Origin: JAIOZK01 sp964468645
Lineage (GTDB): Bacteria; Bacteroidota; Bacteroidia; Bacteroidales; JAIOZK01
Direction: 5' to 3'
Assembly: GCA_964468645.1 (NCBI GenBank)
Contig: CAYXUU010000011.1
Span: 1 to 64,000 of the forward strand
Length of the DNA: 64,000 bases
The position numbers and the translations under genes were made by a program. Below are positions 17,513-26,868 of this stretch, piece by piece. The notes beneath the pieces are model-generated. The model was not told the DNA's origin. It was given only the letters and a program-made list of their open reading frames with translations, and made no database searches. The stretch's first letter is position 1. Each line of letters begins with the position of its first letter.

Positions 17513-17540
17513 AAAAAGCCTGTCTTTCGACAGGCCTTTA
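17511..17540. terminator. Bidirectional terminator between convergent genes
   Basis: GCCTGTC (17518-17524) and GACAGGC (17529-17535) form a seven-base stem with a TTTC loop. It is flanked by seven A residues on the left and a CTTTAA stretch on the right. Read leftward it gives a strong T-tract. It sits between the phzF-like gene and the T9SS thioredoxin gene. Confidence 0.8.
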
Positions 17541-17561
17541 ATCACCATGAAAACAAACTAT

Positions 17562-18356
17562 TTAATTAGAAATGATTAGCCGCTTAGTTTTAAGTAACCG
17601 GCTATTGCTAACAATCCCGACGAGGTAAGGTGCGGGTGTCAGATTTTTAACATCCAGAGGGATAAGGTTTGTCCCTTTTTCCAGATATTGTTCATTCAGA
17701 CTATATGCTTCTTTTCCAAGAAGGTCAAATATTTTTATGTCTGCAACCACGGATTTATCGAGTACAAGACTGACATTCGTTACTGAATTTGCCGGATTCG
17801 GATAAATTGATATCCCGGCACTATTGATAACTGAATAATTTTCATCAACTGAAGTTAAAATACCACCGGCAGCAAGTACTTCAGTATTTATATTTTCCTG
17901 GGTGGGCTCCCAGATATGCTGATTTAATATGGTACCGTCGGTATCAATTAAAATCACTGTAGGATAGGCCTGAATCTGATATAAATTAATGACCTGGTTT
18001 CCGCCTCCTTCAAATCCGCTGACTGTGGGATAAGTAACACCATAAATCGAATCGAAATAAGCTACACCTTCATTTGAGTCGCCCCAGCAAATACCCATAT
18101 AAACGACATTCCCCTGGTTGGAGCCAAAATCCTCGAAGGAAGCCTGAACTTCAGGGGCATATTCACCACATGGACCACAACTTGTTGAGAAGAAATCAAT
18201 CACAACAAGCTGACCATTATCGAGATATTCAAATAAATGCAAGGTCTCACCCTCAATTGTTTTAACTGTAAAATCTACAGCCTGAGTAAGGGGTGTTTGA
18301 GCCTGCGAGGCAGGTATTATAAAAGAAATAAATAAAAGAGTGTATAATATTTTCAT
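17562..18356 (-). CDS. T9SS-secreted thioredoxin-like (TlpA/AhpC-type) protein
   Basis: Starting at ATG 18356 the 264-residue product begins with a clean signal peptide (MKILYTLLFISFIIPASQAQ); the frame extends further upstream without one. Residues ~25-165 form a thioredoxin-like domain with the redox motif CGPC in FFSTSCGPCGEYAPE. The C-terminal ~80 residues are a type IX sorting domain (IYPNPANSVTNVS ... KIFDLLGKEAYSL ... LLKTKRLIISN), so the protein should cross the outer membrane by T9SS and be anchored or released at the cell surface. It is convergent with the phzF-like gene. A surface-located disulfide oxidoreductase is the simplest reading. Confidence 0.88.
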   Translation of the reverse strand: MKILYTLLFISFIIPASQAQTPLTQAVDFTVKTIEGETLHLFEYLDNGQLVVIDFFSTSCGPCGEYAPEVQASFEDFGSNQGNVVYMGICWGDSNEGVAYFDSIYGVTYPTVSGFEGGGNQVINLYQIQAYPTVILIDTDGTILNQHIWEPTQENINTEVLAAGGILTSVDENYSVINSAGISIYPNPANSVTNVSLVLDKSVVADIKIFDLLGKEAYSLNEQYLEKGTNLIPLDVKNLTPAPYLVGIVSNSRLLKTKRLIISN

Positions 18357-18439
18357 TTTATTTAGACTAATTCTAATTGCAATAATACAACACAATCATT
18401 GGCATAGTTGTTAATTAACTGTTAAAAGAAAAAATAATC

Positions 18440-19243
18440 CTAAATTTTTCCCGGAATCAGTTTGTCGATCAATCGACTTGCACCTATCCTGAAATGTTCG
18501 TTGTTAAGCCAGTCTGCACCCAGGATGGCACTAACAAGTTTATAATAATTCAGGGCAATTTCAGGAGTAGATATCCCTCCTGCTGCTTTAATACCTGATT
18601 TTATTCCTGTTTTCTTGAAATGTTTATCAATGGTTACAAGCATATAGTAAAAGGCCTCCTCAGTTGCACCGGGTTGAATTTTGCCGGTTGAAGTTTTCAG
18701 GAAATCTGCTCCTGCATCAAGAACGATTTCCCCAGCTTTACTAATATTGTCCTTTGCTTTCAGTTCGCCGGTTTCAAGAATCAGCTTTAAATGATGCTCT
18801 CCACAAACTTCCTTCATGGCTGCAACCTCATCATAAACAAAATTATATTCTCCGGCCAGGAACCGTCCTCTTGACAATACTGTATCTATTTCGTCAGCAC
18901 CTTCATCAAGCGCATATTTTATTTCAGCCAGTTTAATTTCCAATGAGGTCTGACCTGAAGGAAAAGCACCTGCAACAGAGGCAATCTTAATTCCGCTGTT
19001 CAACAATTTGTTCTTAACAAATTTTACCATATTGGGATATACACAAACAGCGGCAACATGAGGAATTCCCGACCCGGATGCTGTGATGTTCAAAGCCTTA
19101 TCACATAAATCAGAGATGGAATTTACGTTATCCGTAGCTTCAAGGCTTGTCAGATCAATCATACCAACCAATTCCCTGTAAACAGAACTGGCATCATGAA
19201 TTTCACCCTTGACGATTTCTTCAATAGGTTTCATAATAGCCAA
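18440..19243 (-). CDS. deoC: Deoxyribose-phosphate aldolase
   Basis: This 267-residue class I aldolase cleaves 2-deoxyribose 5-phosphate to glyceraldehyde 3-phosphate and acetaldehyde during deoxynucleoside catabolism. The Schiff-base lysine is in DFLKTSTGK and a second key lysine is in GIKAAGGIST. DEGADEIDTVLSRG and LILETGEL complete the TIM barrel signature. It is slightly longer than short bacterial DeoC (~220 residues) and closer to the longer form. No other nucleoside-catabolism gene is adjacent. It faces away from the glycosyltransferase gene. Confidence 0.95.
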   Translation of the reverse strand: MAIMKPIEEIVKGEIHDASSVYRELVGMIDLTSLEATDNVNSISDLCDKALNITASGSGIPHVAAVCVYPNMVKFVKNKLLNSGIKIASVAGAFPSGQTSLEIKLAEIKYALDEGADEIDTVLSRGRFLAGEYNFVYDEVAAMKEVCGEHHLKLILETGELKAKDNISKAGEIVLDAGADFLKTSTGKIQPGATEEAFYYMLVTIDKHFKKTGIKSGIKAAGGISTPEIALNYYKLVSAILGADWLNNEHFRIGASRLIDKLIPGKI

Positions 19244-19294
19244 AGTTAATGATATTTTCCTTTTTACTTTAATACAATTATAATTTGATTTTTA

Positions 19295-19302
19295 TATTTT
19301 TG
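19295..19302 (+). promoter_or_regulatory. Candidate -7 element for the glycosyltransferase gene
   Basis: TATTTTTG fits TAnnTTTG and ends 29 bases before the ATG at 19332. A TTTG word at 19284-19287 is too close to serve as the -33 element, so the call rests on the -7 box and position. Confidence 0.45.
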
Positions 19303-19331
19303 CCCATCAACAATACATATTCAGGGATTTA

Positions 19332-20276
19332 ATGAAGGTCAGGAATTTCCCCCTTGTTTCTATAATAACCATCAACTTTAACCAGCTTAAGGTAACCCTG
19401 GAGTTCTTAAGGTCGATGGAAAATGTGACTTACCCCGATTACGAGGTGATTGTTGTTGACAACTGTTCTGAGGAGGATCCAAGTAATAGAATCCTGAAAA
19501 ATTTTCCAGGGATCATTATGCTCCGTAGTGAAGAAAATCTCGGATTTGCAGGTGGTAATAATCTTGGAATTAAGCATGCAAAGGGTAAATACTTCATGAT
19601 GCTTAATAATGATACTGAAGTAACTCCCGGTTTTCTGGAACCCCTGGTTGAGATGATGGAATCCAACCCCAGGATAGGGATGGTGGGTTCTAAGGTCAGG
19701 TTTTTTGATTCACCAGATATCATACAATTTGCCGGCGCAACACCAATGACAAGGTTCACGGCAACAAGCCATTTTATCGGACATAATACCCGCGATGATG
19801 GCCAGCATGAAATCCCTTGTCCATCTCCATTTGCCAGTGGTGCTGCCATGATGACTTCCCGTAAAATTTGTGAAGAGGTTGGACTGATGGCCAATTTCTT
19901 CTTTCTTTATTATGAAGAGCTCGACTGGCAGGCTCGTATCAGGAATGCTGGCTACCTTATATATTATATACCTCAATCGTTGGTTTACCATAAGGAAAGC
20001 ATTTCTGTTGGTAAGGAAAGTGCGTTACAGGCATACTGGAAAACACGTAACAGGTTATTGTTGATCCGAAGAAACTTTAGCTTGTTTGAAAAAATAGTAA
20101 GCCTTCTTTATGTCACTTTCATCTCAACTCCCTATAACCTTACACGCTATGCGATGAAATTCAAATGGAGAATGATCAAGGTTCATCTAATAGCAATAGG
20201 GTGGCATTATTATAATTTATTCAATCAGAAAAGAATTCATCAAAATAATCATCTGGACGAAAAAGATAATCCTTAA
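19332..20276 (+). CDS. Family 2 glycosyltransferase
   Basis: This 314-residue protein is a GT-A fold transferase. It begins VSIITINFNQLKVTLEFLRSM, has the nucleotide-binding VVDNCSEEDPS, a DxD-like metal site in MLNNDTEVTPGFL, and the FFFLYYEELDWQARIRNAGY acceptor/catalytic region. It resembles rhamnosyltransferase-like GT2 enzymes of cell-surface glycan assembly; donor and acceptor cannot be told. There is a hydrophobic C-terminal segment (about residues 258-275) that may associate with the membrane. No polysaccharide cluster surrounds it. Confidence 0.88.
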   Translation: MKVRNFPLVSIITINFNQLKVTLEFLRSMENVTYPDYEVIVVDNCSEEDPSNRILKNFPGIIMLRSEENLGFAGGNNLGIKHAKGKYFMMLNNDTEVTPGFLEPLVEMMESNPRIGMVGSKVRFFDSPDIIQFAGATPMTRFTATSHFIGHNTRDDGQHEIPCPSPFASGAAMMTSRKICEEVGLMANFFFLYYEELDWQARIRNAGYLIYYIPQSLVYHKESISVGKESALQAYWKTRNRLLLIRRNFSLFEKIVSLLYVTFISTPYNLTRYAMKFKWRMIKVHLIAIGWHYYNLFNQKRIHQNNHLDEKDNP

Positions 20277-20508
20277 CTTTTCGTAAATCATTATCCGATT
20301 CCGTAATATTAATTCCGGTTAGCACACAAACATTCTAACACTATCTTTCTGATTACCTTATACTTATTCTGTTTTTAAAAGCATCGATCCTGTATTCAGA
20401 TTGACAATTAAGTTTTTGCCCTATTGTATCTTGCTGATATTCTGTTACTTGTGCCATTGGCACAAATATTGCATTATTGTGATAGAACTATTTAATATTA
20501 ATTTTAAA

Positions 20509-20658
20509 ATGAAACTTGGTCTTAAAATAAATCCACAACAGAAACAGGATAAGTATTACAAGTACTACAAATGTGATCGATGTGGTTATATTTCAATTGT
20601 TAAAAATACTTTTTGTCCAATCTGTGAAAAGGATGGTTACAAGTTGAAATTGAAGTAG
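20509..20658 (+). CDS. Small zinc-ribbon protein
   Basis: From ATG 20509 this encodes 49 residues, basic, with two CxxC knuckles (YKCDRCGYIS and FCPICEKDG), so a rubredoxin-like or zinc-ribbon fold is likely. The frame stays open upstream to 20401 but that part looks non-coding and lacks a good start. The role is unknown. Confidence 0.5.
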   Translation: MKLGLKINPQQKQDKYYKYYKCDRCGYISIVKNTFCPICEKDGYKLKLK

Positions 20659-20889
20659 AAAAATCAATTGTAAAGTTCATTGATATAAGATCTTTCTTTT
20701 TGTGATGGTTCTGTGCTTTCACTCCGCTCCTTCTATAATTGAATAAGTAACTGGAGTTTTCTGAACTTCAGTCTTTTGGCTTCCTTCCTATAAAGGCGAA
20801 AACCTTGTGACCTAACCGGTCGCAAGGTTTTTTTATTTCCATGACTTTGCATTTTTCTGCTACCTTTAAACTTTTATTATCATCAATCT
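20659..20889. other. Intergenic gap with terminator
   Basis: This 231-base gap contains a hairpin terminator at 20799-20834. No gene is visible. TACCTTTA at about 20860-20867 resembles the TAnnTTTG box and could serve the downstream GH92 gene. Confidence 0.5.
20799..20834 (+). terminator. Rho-independent terminator
   Basis: A 14-base stem pairs AAAACCTTGTGACC (20799-20812) with GGTCGCAAGGTTTT (20818-20831), with one T/G wobble and a five-base loop. A run of T follows. It lies upstream of the GH92 gene and probably ends transcription from the left. Confidence 0.8.
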
Positions 20890-23172
20890 ATGAAACATTT
20901 ATTATTTACTTTTCTGGTTATGAGCTCATCTATGATGTCAGGGCAAAACCAAAATGAAAACCTGATCAAATTTGTCAATCCCTTTATCGGCACCCAACGA
21001 ATGGGCCATACTTTTCCGGGTGCAACTGTTCCATTCGGCATGGTGCAGTTAAGCCCCGACACAGATAGCATCAGTTACGAAGACAATGGCAAATATAACA
21101 ACAGGGTTTACGAATATTGCGCCGGCTATCAGTATGATGACCCTACCATTGTTGGATTCAGCCATACCCATTTCAGCGGGACCGGTCATTCTGACCTTGG
21201 CGATCTGTTGATCATGCCCACAATTGGTGACCTGAACCTTAATCCGGGAACAGCAGCGAATCCTGAATCAGGCTATCGCTCCAGGTTTTCACATGATGAT
21301 GAATCTGCCGAACCAAATTATTACATGGTAAGGCTTCAAGATTACGACATCAAAGCTGAATTAACCACCAGTTCCCGTGTCGGCTTTCATCAATATACTT
21401 TTCCTGAATCCGACCAGGCACATATAATCCTGGATCTTATCCACGGTATTTATAACCATGACGAGAAAAATGTATGGACTTTTATCAGGGTGGAAAATGA
21501 CACACTGATAACCGGATACAGGCAAACAAGTGGCTGGGCAAGAACGAGAACTGTCTATTTCGCAATTGTTTTTAACAAGCCAATAACTTCATATGGTCAC
21601 CTGAAGCTGGATGATATTATTTACAGGGATTTTTACAGAAAGTTTAATGAAGAGGAAAATTTTCCCGAGATGGCGGGAAAAAAACTAAGGGTATATTTTG
21701 ATTTCAGCATGTCGGAAGGTGAACAACTTAAAATTAAATTCGCACTTTCATCAGTTAGTACACATGGGGCTTTAAAGAACCTCGAAGCTGAGATTCCACA
21801 TTGGGATTTTGATAAAGTCAAGTCTGCCGGACAGGAACAATGGAACAGGGAGTTGTCAAAGATCAGGGTAGAAACATTAAACAACCAGGATAAGGAAGTT
21901 TTTTACACGGCTATGTATCATAGCTTTCTCAGTCCGATAATTTACATGGATGTTGACGGCAGATATCGCGGACTTGATCAGAACATCCATCAGGGTCAGG
22001 ATTTTACAAATTATACAATTTTTTCATTGTGGGATACTTATCGTGCCCTGCATCCACTCTTTAACCTGATACAGCCTGAAAGAAATCGTGATATGATTGA
22101 ATCCATGCTTGCTCATTTTGACCAGAGTGTGCATCCCATGTTGCCCGTATGGTCACATTATGCCAACGAAAACTGGTGCATGATCGGATATCACAGTGTA
22201 TCAGTTATTGCTGATGCAATAGTAAAAGGCGTTTACTTTAAAAATATCAATTCAGCACTTTATGCCTGTGCCCAAACAGCAAGATATTCAAAATATGACG
22301 GTCTGGATTTTTATATGAGCTTGGGGTATGTTCCTGAGGATAAAAACCACTATTCGGTTAGTAAGACGTTGGAATATGCCTATGATGACTGGTGTATTGC
22401 ACAAATTGCTGAACTAGCTGGAAACGGAATGATGAAGGACGAATTCTTCACCAGATCGGAAAGTTACAAGCATGTTTTCAATACGGAAAATAGTTTTATG
22501 CAACCCAGGTTATCTGATGGAAACTTTCGTGCAGAGTTTGATCCGCTTGATACACATGGACAGGGATTTATTGAAGGTAATGCCTGGAATTATGGTTTAT
22601 ATGTTCCACATGATATCGTTAAACTGGTTAATATGATGGAAGGTAAAAGGGAATTTGAAACTATGCTCGACACCCTTTATTCTTCCAGTCTTGATGATAA
22701 ATATATAAATAAAAACGAAGACATCACCCGGGATGGTATTATCGGGATGTATGTTCACGGCAACGAACCCGGACACCACATCCCCTATTTATATAACTGG
22801 ACCAATAATCCGAAAAAGACACAGAAACGGGTACGCATGATATTAAATAACATGTATGCCAATACTCCCGATGGTTTGTGTGGTAATGATGATTGCGGAC
22901 AGATGTCGGCCTGGTATATATTCAGCGCTCTGGGATTTTATCCGGTTTGCCCGGGTAGCGATGAATATGCTATTGGCAGTCCGCTGGTAAAATCTGCTGT
23001 GGTGGAACTGGAAAATGGAAAAACGCTAATGATAGTGGCCAGAAACCAGCGCGAGGAAAATGTCTTTGTAAATAAAGTAACTTTTAATGGAAAGGAAATC
23101 ACCAACTTCAAATTAACACATACTGAACTGGTAAATGGTGGAGAGTTGATTTTTCACATGACCTCAAATTAG
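20890..23172 (+). CDS. GH92 family alpha-mannosidase, exported
   Basis: This 760-residue protein has a signal peptide (cleavage near SGQNQ) and the two-domain layout of glycoside hydrolase family 92, calcium-dependent exo-alpha-mannosidases. Family landmarks are the start NPFIGTQRMGHTFPGATVPFGMVQLSPDT, GFSHTHFSGTGHSDLGD, the helical-domain block SLWDTYRALHPLFNLIQP, EYAYDDWCIAQIA, and the C-terminal GNDDCGQMSAWYIFSALGFYPV. It should act in the periplasm or at the surface on alpha-mannosides such as mannan or N-glycans. A sulfatase gene follows after 21 bases, suggesting a pair acting on a sulfated mannose-containing glycan. Confidence 0.95.
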   Translation: MKHLLFTFLVMSSSMMSGQNQNENLIKFVNPFIGTQRMGHTFPGATVPFGMVQLSPDTDSISYEDNGKYNNRVYEYCAGYQYDDPTIVGFSHTHFSGTGHSDLGDLLIMPTIGDLNLNPGTAANPESGYRSRFSHDDESAEPNYYMVRLQDYDIKAELTTSSRVGFHQYTFPESDQAHIILDLIHGIYNHDEKNVWTFIRVENDTLITGYRQTSGWARTRTVYFAIVFNKPITSYGHLKLDDIIYRDFYRKFNEEENFPEMAGKKLRVYFDFSMSEGEQLKIKFALSSVSTHGALKNLEAEIPHWDFDKVKSAGQEQWNRELSKIRVETLNNQDKEVFYTAMYHSFLSPIIYMDVDGRYRGLDQNIHQGQDFTNYTIFSLWDTYRALHPLFNLIQPERNRDMIESMLAHFDQSVHPMLPVWSHYANENWCMIGYHSVSVIADAIVKGVYFKNINSALYACAQTARYSKYDGLDFYMSLGYVPEDKNHYSVSKTLEYAYDDWCIAQIAELAGNGMMKDEFFTRSESYKHVFNTENSFMQPRLSDGNFRAEFDPLDTHGQGFIEGNAWNYGLYVPHDIVKLVNMMEGKREFETMLDTLYSSSLDDKYINKNEDITRDGIIGMYVHGNEPGHHIPYLYNWTNNPKKTQKRVRMILNNMYANTPDGLCGNDDCGQMSAWYIFSALGFYPVCPGSDEYAIGSPLVKSAVVELENGKTLMIVARNQREENVFVNKVTFNGKEITNFKLTHTELVNGGELIFHMTSN

Positions 23173-23193
23173 ACAATAAATCAAAATAATATA

Positions 23194-24780
23194 ATGGCCA
23201 TGGTATCAAATAAAACTGCATTGAGAAAAAAGTATTTGTTAGGACTCCGGATATCAATTTTCCTTTTTGCAACCCTATCGATTTTTAATACCGGTTGTCA
23301 GCATCAAAAAGAACCTGAAAGACCCAATATCCTTTTTATCGCAGTTGATGATCTGCGGCCTGAACTTAAATGTTATGGTGTTGATTATGTTAAAAGCCCA
23401 AACATTGATAAACTGGCAGATAACGGAATAATGTTCACACAGGCTTATTGTCAATCAGCTGTTTGCAATCCTTCCAGGGCAAGTTTGATGACCGGATTAA
23501 GACCCAATTCAACCCGGGTATTGGATTTATATACGGATTTCAGGCAAACTATTCCGGATGTAATAACCCTGCCGCAACATTTCAAAAACAATGGATATCA
23601 TACACTTGCAGTTGGCAAGATATATCATAACACACTACCTGACACCTTATCATGGAGTGAGCCTAAATTGTATATCGATGGATTCCCTTTTGACCCTGAT
23701 GCCGTTTATGCAGGTAAAGAAGGACTTGAACTGGTTGAAAAAAAGAAGGAACAGATCCTGGCTGAAGGCCGGGACAAAAAATATATCGACAGCTTTGGTG
23801 AGTGGTATATCAAGACACTGGCGACTGAATGTGTTGATGTGCCCGACAATTTCTATTTTGATGGGGCTCAAACCGACCTTGCCCTTGCCAGGCTCGAAGA
23901 ATTGAGCACAGAGAATAAGCCATTCTTTTTTGGAATTGGTTATTACCGGCCGCACCTGCCATTCAACGTACCAGCAAAATACTGGGATCTGTATAACAGG
24001 GATTCAATTCCTTTAGCTAAAAACGATTATCTGCCAGAAGATGCCCCGATAATGGCCATTAATAACCTGAGGGAAATAAGGAGTTATTCAGATTTTAAGG
24101 ATCAGCCTCATCCTGTTGAAAGTAAGATTTCAGAAGAAGATGCCCGATTGTTGAAACACGGATACCTGGCTTCGGTAAGCTATGTGGATGCCCAGATAGG
24201 CAGGCTTTTGACTAAGCTTGAAGAGTCAGGCCTGGCGGAAAACACCATCATTATTTTATGGGGTGATCATGGCTGGAAGCTTGGTGAACACGGAAGTTGG
24301 TGTAAGATGACCAATTACGGTATCGACACCAGGGTTCCATTAATCATCAGCACTCCAGAATTAAAAGGGAAACATATTGACTGCAACAGGCTGGTTGAGT
24401 TTGTTGATATATATCCTACATTGTGTGAACTGGCAGGTTTGGAAATACCGGAAACCCTTGAAGGGACAAGTGCAGTTCCCCTCATGAAGGATCCGGGATT
24501 ACCATGGAAAAAAGCCGTATTCAGTCAGTTTTTAAGGGAGGGTGTATGGGTTGCTCCCGACAATATCCCATATAATGGTACTGCTATCAGAACAAATAAA
24601 TATCTTTATGTTGAATGGCAAAACAAAACCAACGGTGAACTTGCTGCTCAAGAATTGTACGATTTACTGAACGATCCGGATGAAAATTATAATCTCGCTT
24701 TAAAAACAGAATACCAGGAGGTGGTGAATCAGCTTTCTGAACAACTTGAAAAAAGTTGGAAGGCTGCAATTCCGGAATGA
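23194..24780 (+). CDS. Type I sulfatase lipoprotein (iduronate-2-sulfatase-like)
   Basis: This 528-residue sulfatase begins with a membrane-targeting segment and a probable lipobox (NTGC, Cys ~37). The metal-binding start PNILFIAVDDLRPEL and the formylglycine motif CNPSRASLMTG (Cys ~91, matching CxPxR) mark a type I sulfatase needing maturation by FGE or anSME. Further sites are VGKIYHN, WGDHGWKLGEHGSWCKMTNYG and the acidic C-terminal NDPDENYNLA typical of iduronate-2-sulfatase-like enzymes. The desulfated substrate is not determinable. It forms a pair with the GH92 mannosidase gene. No maturase gene is in the window. Confidence 0.93.
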   Translation: MAMVSNKTALRKKYLLGLRISIFLFATLSIFNTGCQHQKEPERPNILFIAVDDLRPELKCYGVDYVKSPNIDKLADNGIMFTQAYCQSAVCNPSRASLMTGLRPNSTRVLDLYTDFRQTIPDVITLPQHFKNNGYHTLAVGKIYHNTLPDTLSWSEPKLYIDGFPFDPDAVYAGKEGLELVEKKKEQILAEGRDKKYIDSFGEWYIKTLATECVDVPDNFYFDGAQTDLALARLEELSTENKPFFFGIGYYRPHLPFNVPAKYWDLYNRDSIPLAKNDYLPEDAPIMAINNLREIRSYSDFKDQPHPVESKISEEDARLLKHGYLASVSYVDAQIGRLLTKLEESGLAENTIIILWGDHGWKLGEHGSWCKMTNYGIDTRVPLIISTPELKGKHIDCNRLVEFVDIYPTLCELAGLEIPETLEGTSAVPLMKDPGLPWKKAVFSQFLREGVWVAPDNIPYNGTAIRTNKYLYVEWQNKTNGELAAQELYDLLNDPDENYNLALKTEYQEVVNQLSEQLEKSWKAAIPE

Positions 24781-25115
24781 AGCCTCCTCAAGAATTGAGT
24801 ATGTTAACCAGCACAATCCGTTGCCTAAACAGGATCTCGGGTCAGATGATAACTACCATAATAATCTTCAGTATCACTTACATCAATAATCAGGTCATTT
24901 TCTTTTATCTTTCCCTGAACTTCAATCAATGAGTTGCTTTTTGTTTGATAAGTAAATCTTAGCATCATTCGGATGGGAACTTACCCATTCGTGGTTTTCA
25001 TCACCATAAGAAATAAATTGATTTATTTATAAATTAGTATATTTGAATTTGTTAATACGATGCATGATTACCCGGTACCCATGCGATATTGATAACAATA
25101 CTTTTAAAGTTAGAA
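24781..25115. other. Gap between the sulfatase and ECF sigma genes
   Basis: This 335-base gap has no confident gene. On the minus strand a short open frame (about 24826-24966, ~46 codons, beginning MLRFTYQTKSN and ending HLTRDPV) has protein-like composition, and an overlapping frame reads QFISYGDENHEWVSSHP. These may be relics of a small gene, but I cannot name it. Confidence 0.35.
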
Positions 25116-25661
25116 ATGCAGGAACTCAATCAGTGGATAGATCAATATTCAAAAGAACTATTGTCCTGGGCAACCTATAAGGTATCAGATGTTGAGCTTG
25201 CAAAAGATCTGGTACAGGATACCTTTCTTGCTGCATCGGAGAAAATATCAACATTTAAACGTGATAGTTCTCCAAAGACATGGTTGTTTTCAATTCTGAA
25301 TTTTAAGATCATCGACCATTACCGGGTGAAGGTTAAAAAACCAGTTCATTTGGAAGAACAAACATTCTCATACTTCTTTCATGATTCTGGCGAATGGCGA
25401 AAGGAAAAGAAACCCAGGGACTGGCATCAGGATGAAGAACATTTGCTGGATGATACAGAATTTCAAAAAATCCTGAAAAACTGCTTGGATGGATTACCCG
25501 AAAAATGGAGCACATGTGTCAGGCTAAAATACCTTATGAATAAAAATGGTGATGAAATTTGTCAGGAATTGGAAATTACCCCTACTAATTTCTGGCAAAT
25601 CATTCACAGAGCGAAACTGAACCTTAGGGAATGTATTGAAGCCGGGTGGTTTAGCAATTAA
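25116..25661 (+). CDS. ECF-type sigma-70 family RNA polymerase sigma factor
   Basis: From ATG 25116 this is a 181-residue extracytoplasmic-function sigma factor; an alternative TTG start nine codons upstream is less likely. Region 2 shows AKDLVQDTFLAASEKISTFK and the core-binding SPKTWLFSILNFKIIDHYR. Region 4 shows LPEKWSTCVRLKYL and the helix-turn-helix ICQELEITPTNFWQIIHRAKLNLREC. The segment between (residues ~75-120) is longer and more charged than usual. A small gene with an HxxxCxxC motif follows after seven bases and is the likely partner. Confidence 0.9.
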   Translation: MQELNQWIDQYSKELLSWATYKVSDVELAKDLVQDTFLAASEKISTFKRDSSPKTWLFSILNFKIIDHYRVKVKKPVHLEEQTFSYFFHDSGEWRKEKKPRDWHQDEEHLLDDTEFQKILKNCLDGLPEKWSTCVRLKYLMNKNGDEICQELEITPTNFWQIIHRAKLNLRECIEAGWFSN

Positions 25662-25668
25662 GATAAAG

Positions 25669-25926
25669 ATGAAAAAATTAATGCACATATTGTTTCTTTC
25701 CTGTTTCAAAGCAACAGAATTGATTGAAAAGAAACTTCATTTCAGATTATCATTCAGGGAAAAGCTGCAGCTGGAAATGCATAAGATGATGTGCAATGCA
25801 TGTACACTTTATGAAAAACATAGTGCAATAATCGAAGATAGTTTTGCCAGGCAGGAAAAAATTGAGATCGATATTGTTGATCTGGACCAATTCAAAAAAT
25901 CAATCCTGAAAAGACTTTCCAGCTAA
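25669..25926 (+). CDS. Small anti-sigma-like zinc-site protein
   Basis: From ATG 25669 this encodes 85 residues. The segment CFKATELIEKKLHFRLSFREKL followed by HKMMCNACTLYEKH gives an H-x3-C-x2-C zinc-binding motif as in ZAS/zf-HC2 anti-sigma domains, without a transmembrane segment. It starts seven bases after the ECF sigma gene, the typical place for its regulator. I infer that it binds the sigma factor; redox control is possible but not shown. Confidence 0.78.
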   Translation: MKKLMHILFLSCFKATELIEKKLHFRLSFREKLQLEMHKMMCNACTLYEKHSAIIEDSFARQEKIEIDIVDLDQFKKSILKRLSS

Positions 25927-25998
25927 GTTCAATACTTTTTACCCTGCCTCCTCATTTCTTTATTTCCTTTTATAACCATACCCTCACAACCTCTAAAG

Positions 25999-26369
25999 AT
26001 TATTATCAATGCATACGATGATCCACATGGGCATACTGCGACATTCAATCTCAATTTACTGCGCAGGATCAATAAGGAATTAGGCGCCAACTTCAACCTG
26101 GAGAGCTTCAGGCATAATGAGGTTTACAATCAGCAGAGCGGAGCTGCTAAAAGTTACCTGGTTAGCCAAGTAAATCACAAAGTTCATATTCATGAGCTTG
26201 ATGAAGAAATATGGTTTAAGGAAGGGAGCGAATTTTTATGGAAATATCTTAAAAGTATGATCTGAAAATGATCAAAGAGCTGGCGGATCGATCAGGATTT
26301 CAGATTGTACGGAATTATTTTGATAAACGGAGATACTTTGTGGATTCATTGTGGGAATTAAATTCTTAA
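25999..26369 (+). pseudogene. EgtD-like histidine methyltransferase, 3' remnant
   Basis: Only the C-terminal third of a SAM-dependent EgtD-like (DUF2260-type) methyltransferase is present. Reading frame 1 gives INAYDDPHGHTATFNLNLL, INKELGANFNL and SGAAKSYLVSQ. After a frameshift near 26240-26260 the product continues in another frame with YDLKMIKELADRSGF, RNYFDKRRYFVDSLWELNS and a stop at 26367. The N-terminal catalytic part is missing and there is no start codon, so it is a decayed fragment. In intact enzymes this family trimethylates histidine or related substrates. Confidence 0.8.
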
Positions 26370-26498
26370 TAGATGCAAGCATTCTGGAAGGATAAGAGAT
26401 TGCAGAAGATAACCCACCGAATTATTATTTACATAATTTATTATAAATATACAAATAAAATTACAACTTGTGTATTTTTGATAATTAATTGAGCTATT

Positions 26499-26746
26499 TA
26501 TTAATGAGCAGGATTTCAGTTCTGATATATTCCATTCTTTTCCCTTCTAAATCATTCTTTCTTGTTATAAGGCATCATTCTTTGTGTTAATAATTCCACA
26601 AGAATGGCTCACCAGAAGCGAAATGGCTTGGTCCAGTCTTTCCCGAAATTATTATGAGATCTAAACCTGTTGATTAAGTTAGAGGTATATCCGATGTAGA
26701 TTTTGTCAAATTTTTCGGAATATAATACATAGACTACAAACATGAC
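26499..26746 (-). pseudogene. Decayed GIY-YIG nuclease-domain gene
   Basis: From ATG 26746 on the minus strand the frame reads MFVVYVLYSEKFDKIYIGYTSN, then INRFRSHNNFG and a stop (TGA at 26609) after only 45 codons. This matches the start of the small (~85-100 residue) GIY-YIG/UPF0213-type proteins. In another frame beyond the stop, TKNDAL and KGKEWNISELKS look like the lost C-terminal half, with further stops. The gene therefore carries a nonsense change and a frameshift. It begins just after the tRNA terminator. Confidence 0.7.
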
Positions 26747-26752
26747 TATAAA

Positions 26753-26779
26753 TAAAAAGCCGGTAATTAACCGGCTTTC
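26753..26779 (-). terminator. Terminator of the initiator tRNA
   Basis: Read on the minus strand, AAAGCCGGT and ACCGGCTTT (26770-26778 and 26756-26764) form a nine-base stem with a five-base loop. A TT-ATTTAT tail follows. It sits six bases beyond the 3' end of the tRNA. Confidence 0.8.
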
Positions 26780-26784
26780 TTTTG

Positions 26785-26856
<72 letters not shown>

Positions 26857-26868
26857 ATATATCTTTCG

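Noticed and set aside
20401..20508. Upstream extension of the zinc-ribbon gene
   Set aside because: Hydrophobic AT-rich run without a good start; the compact zinc-ribbon begins at ATG 20509.
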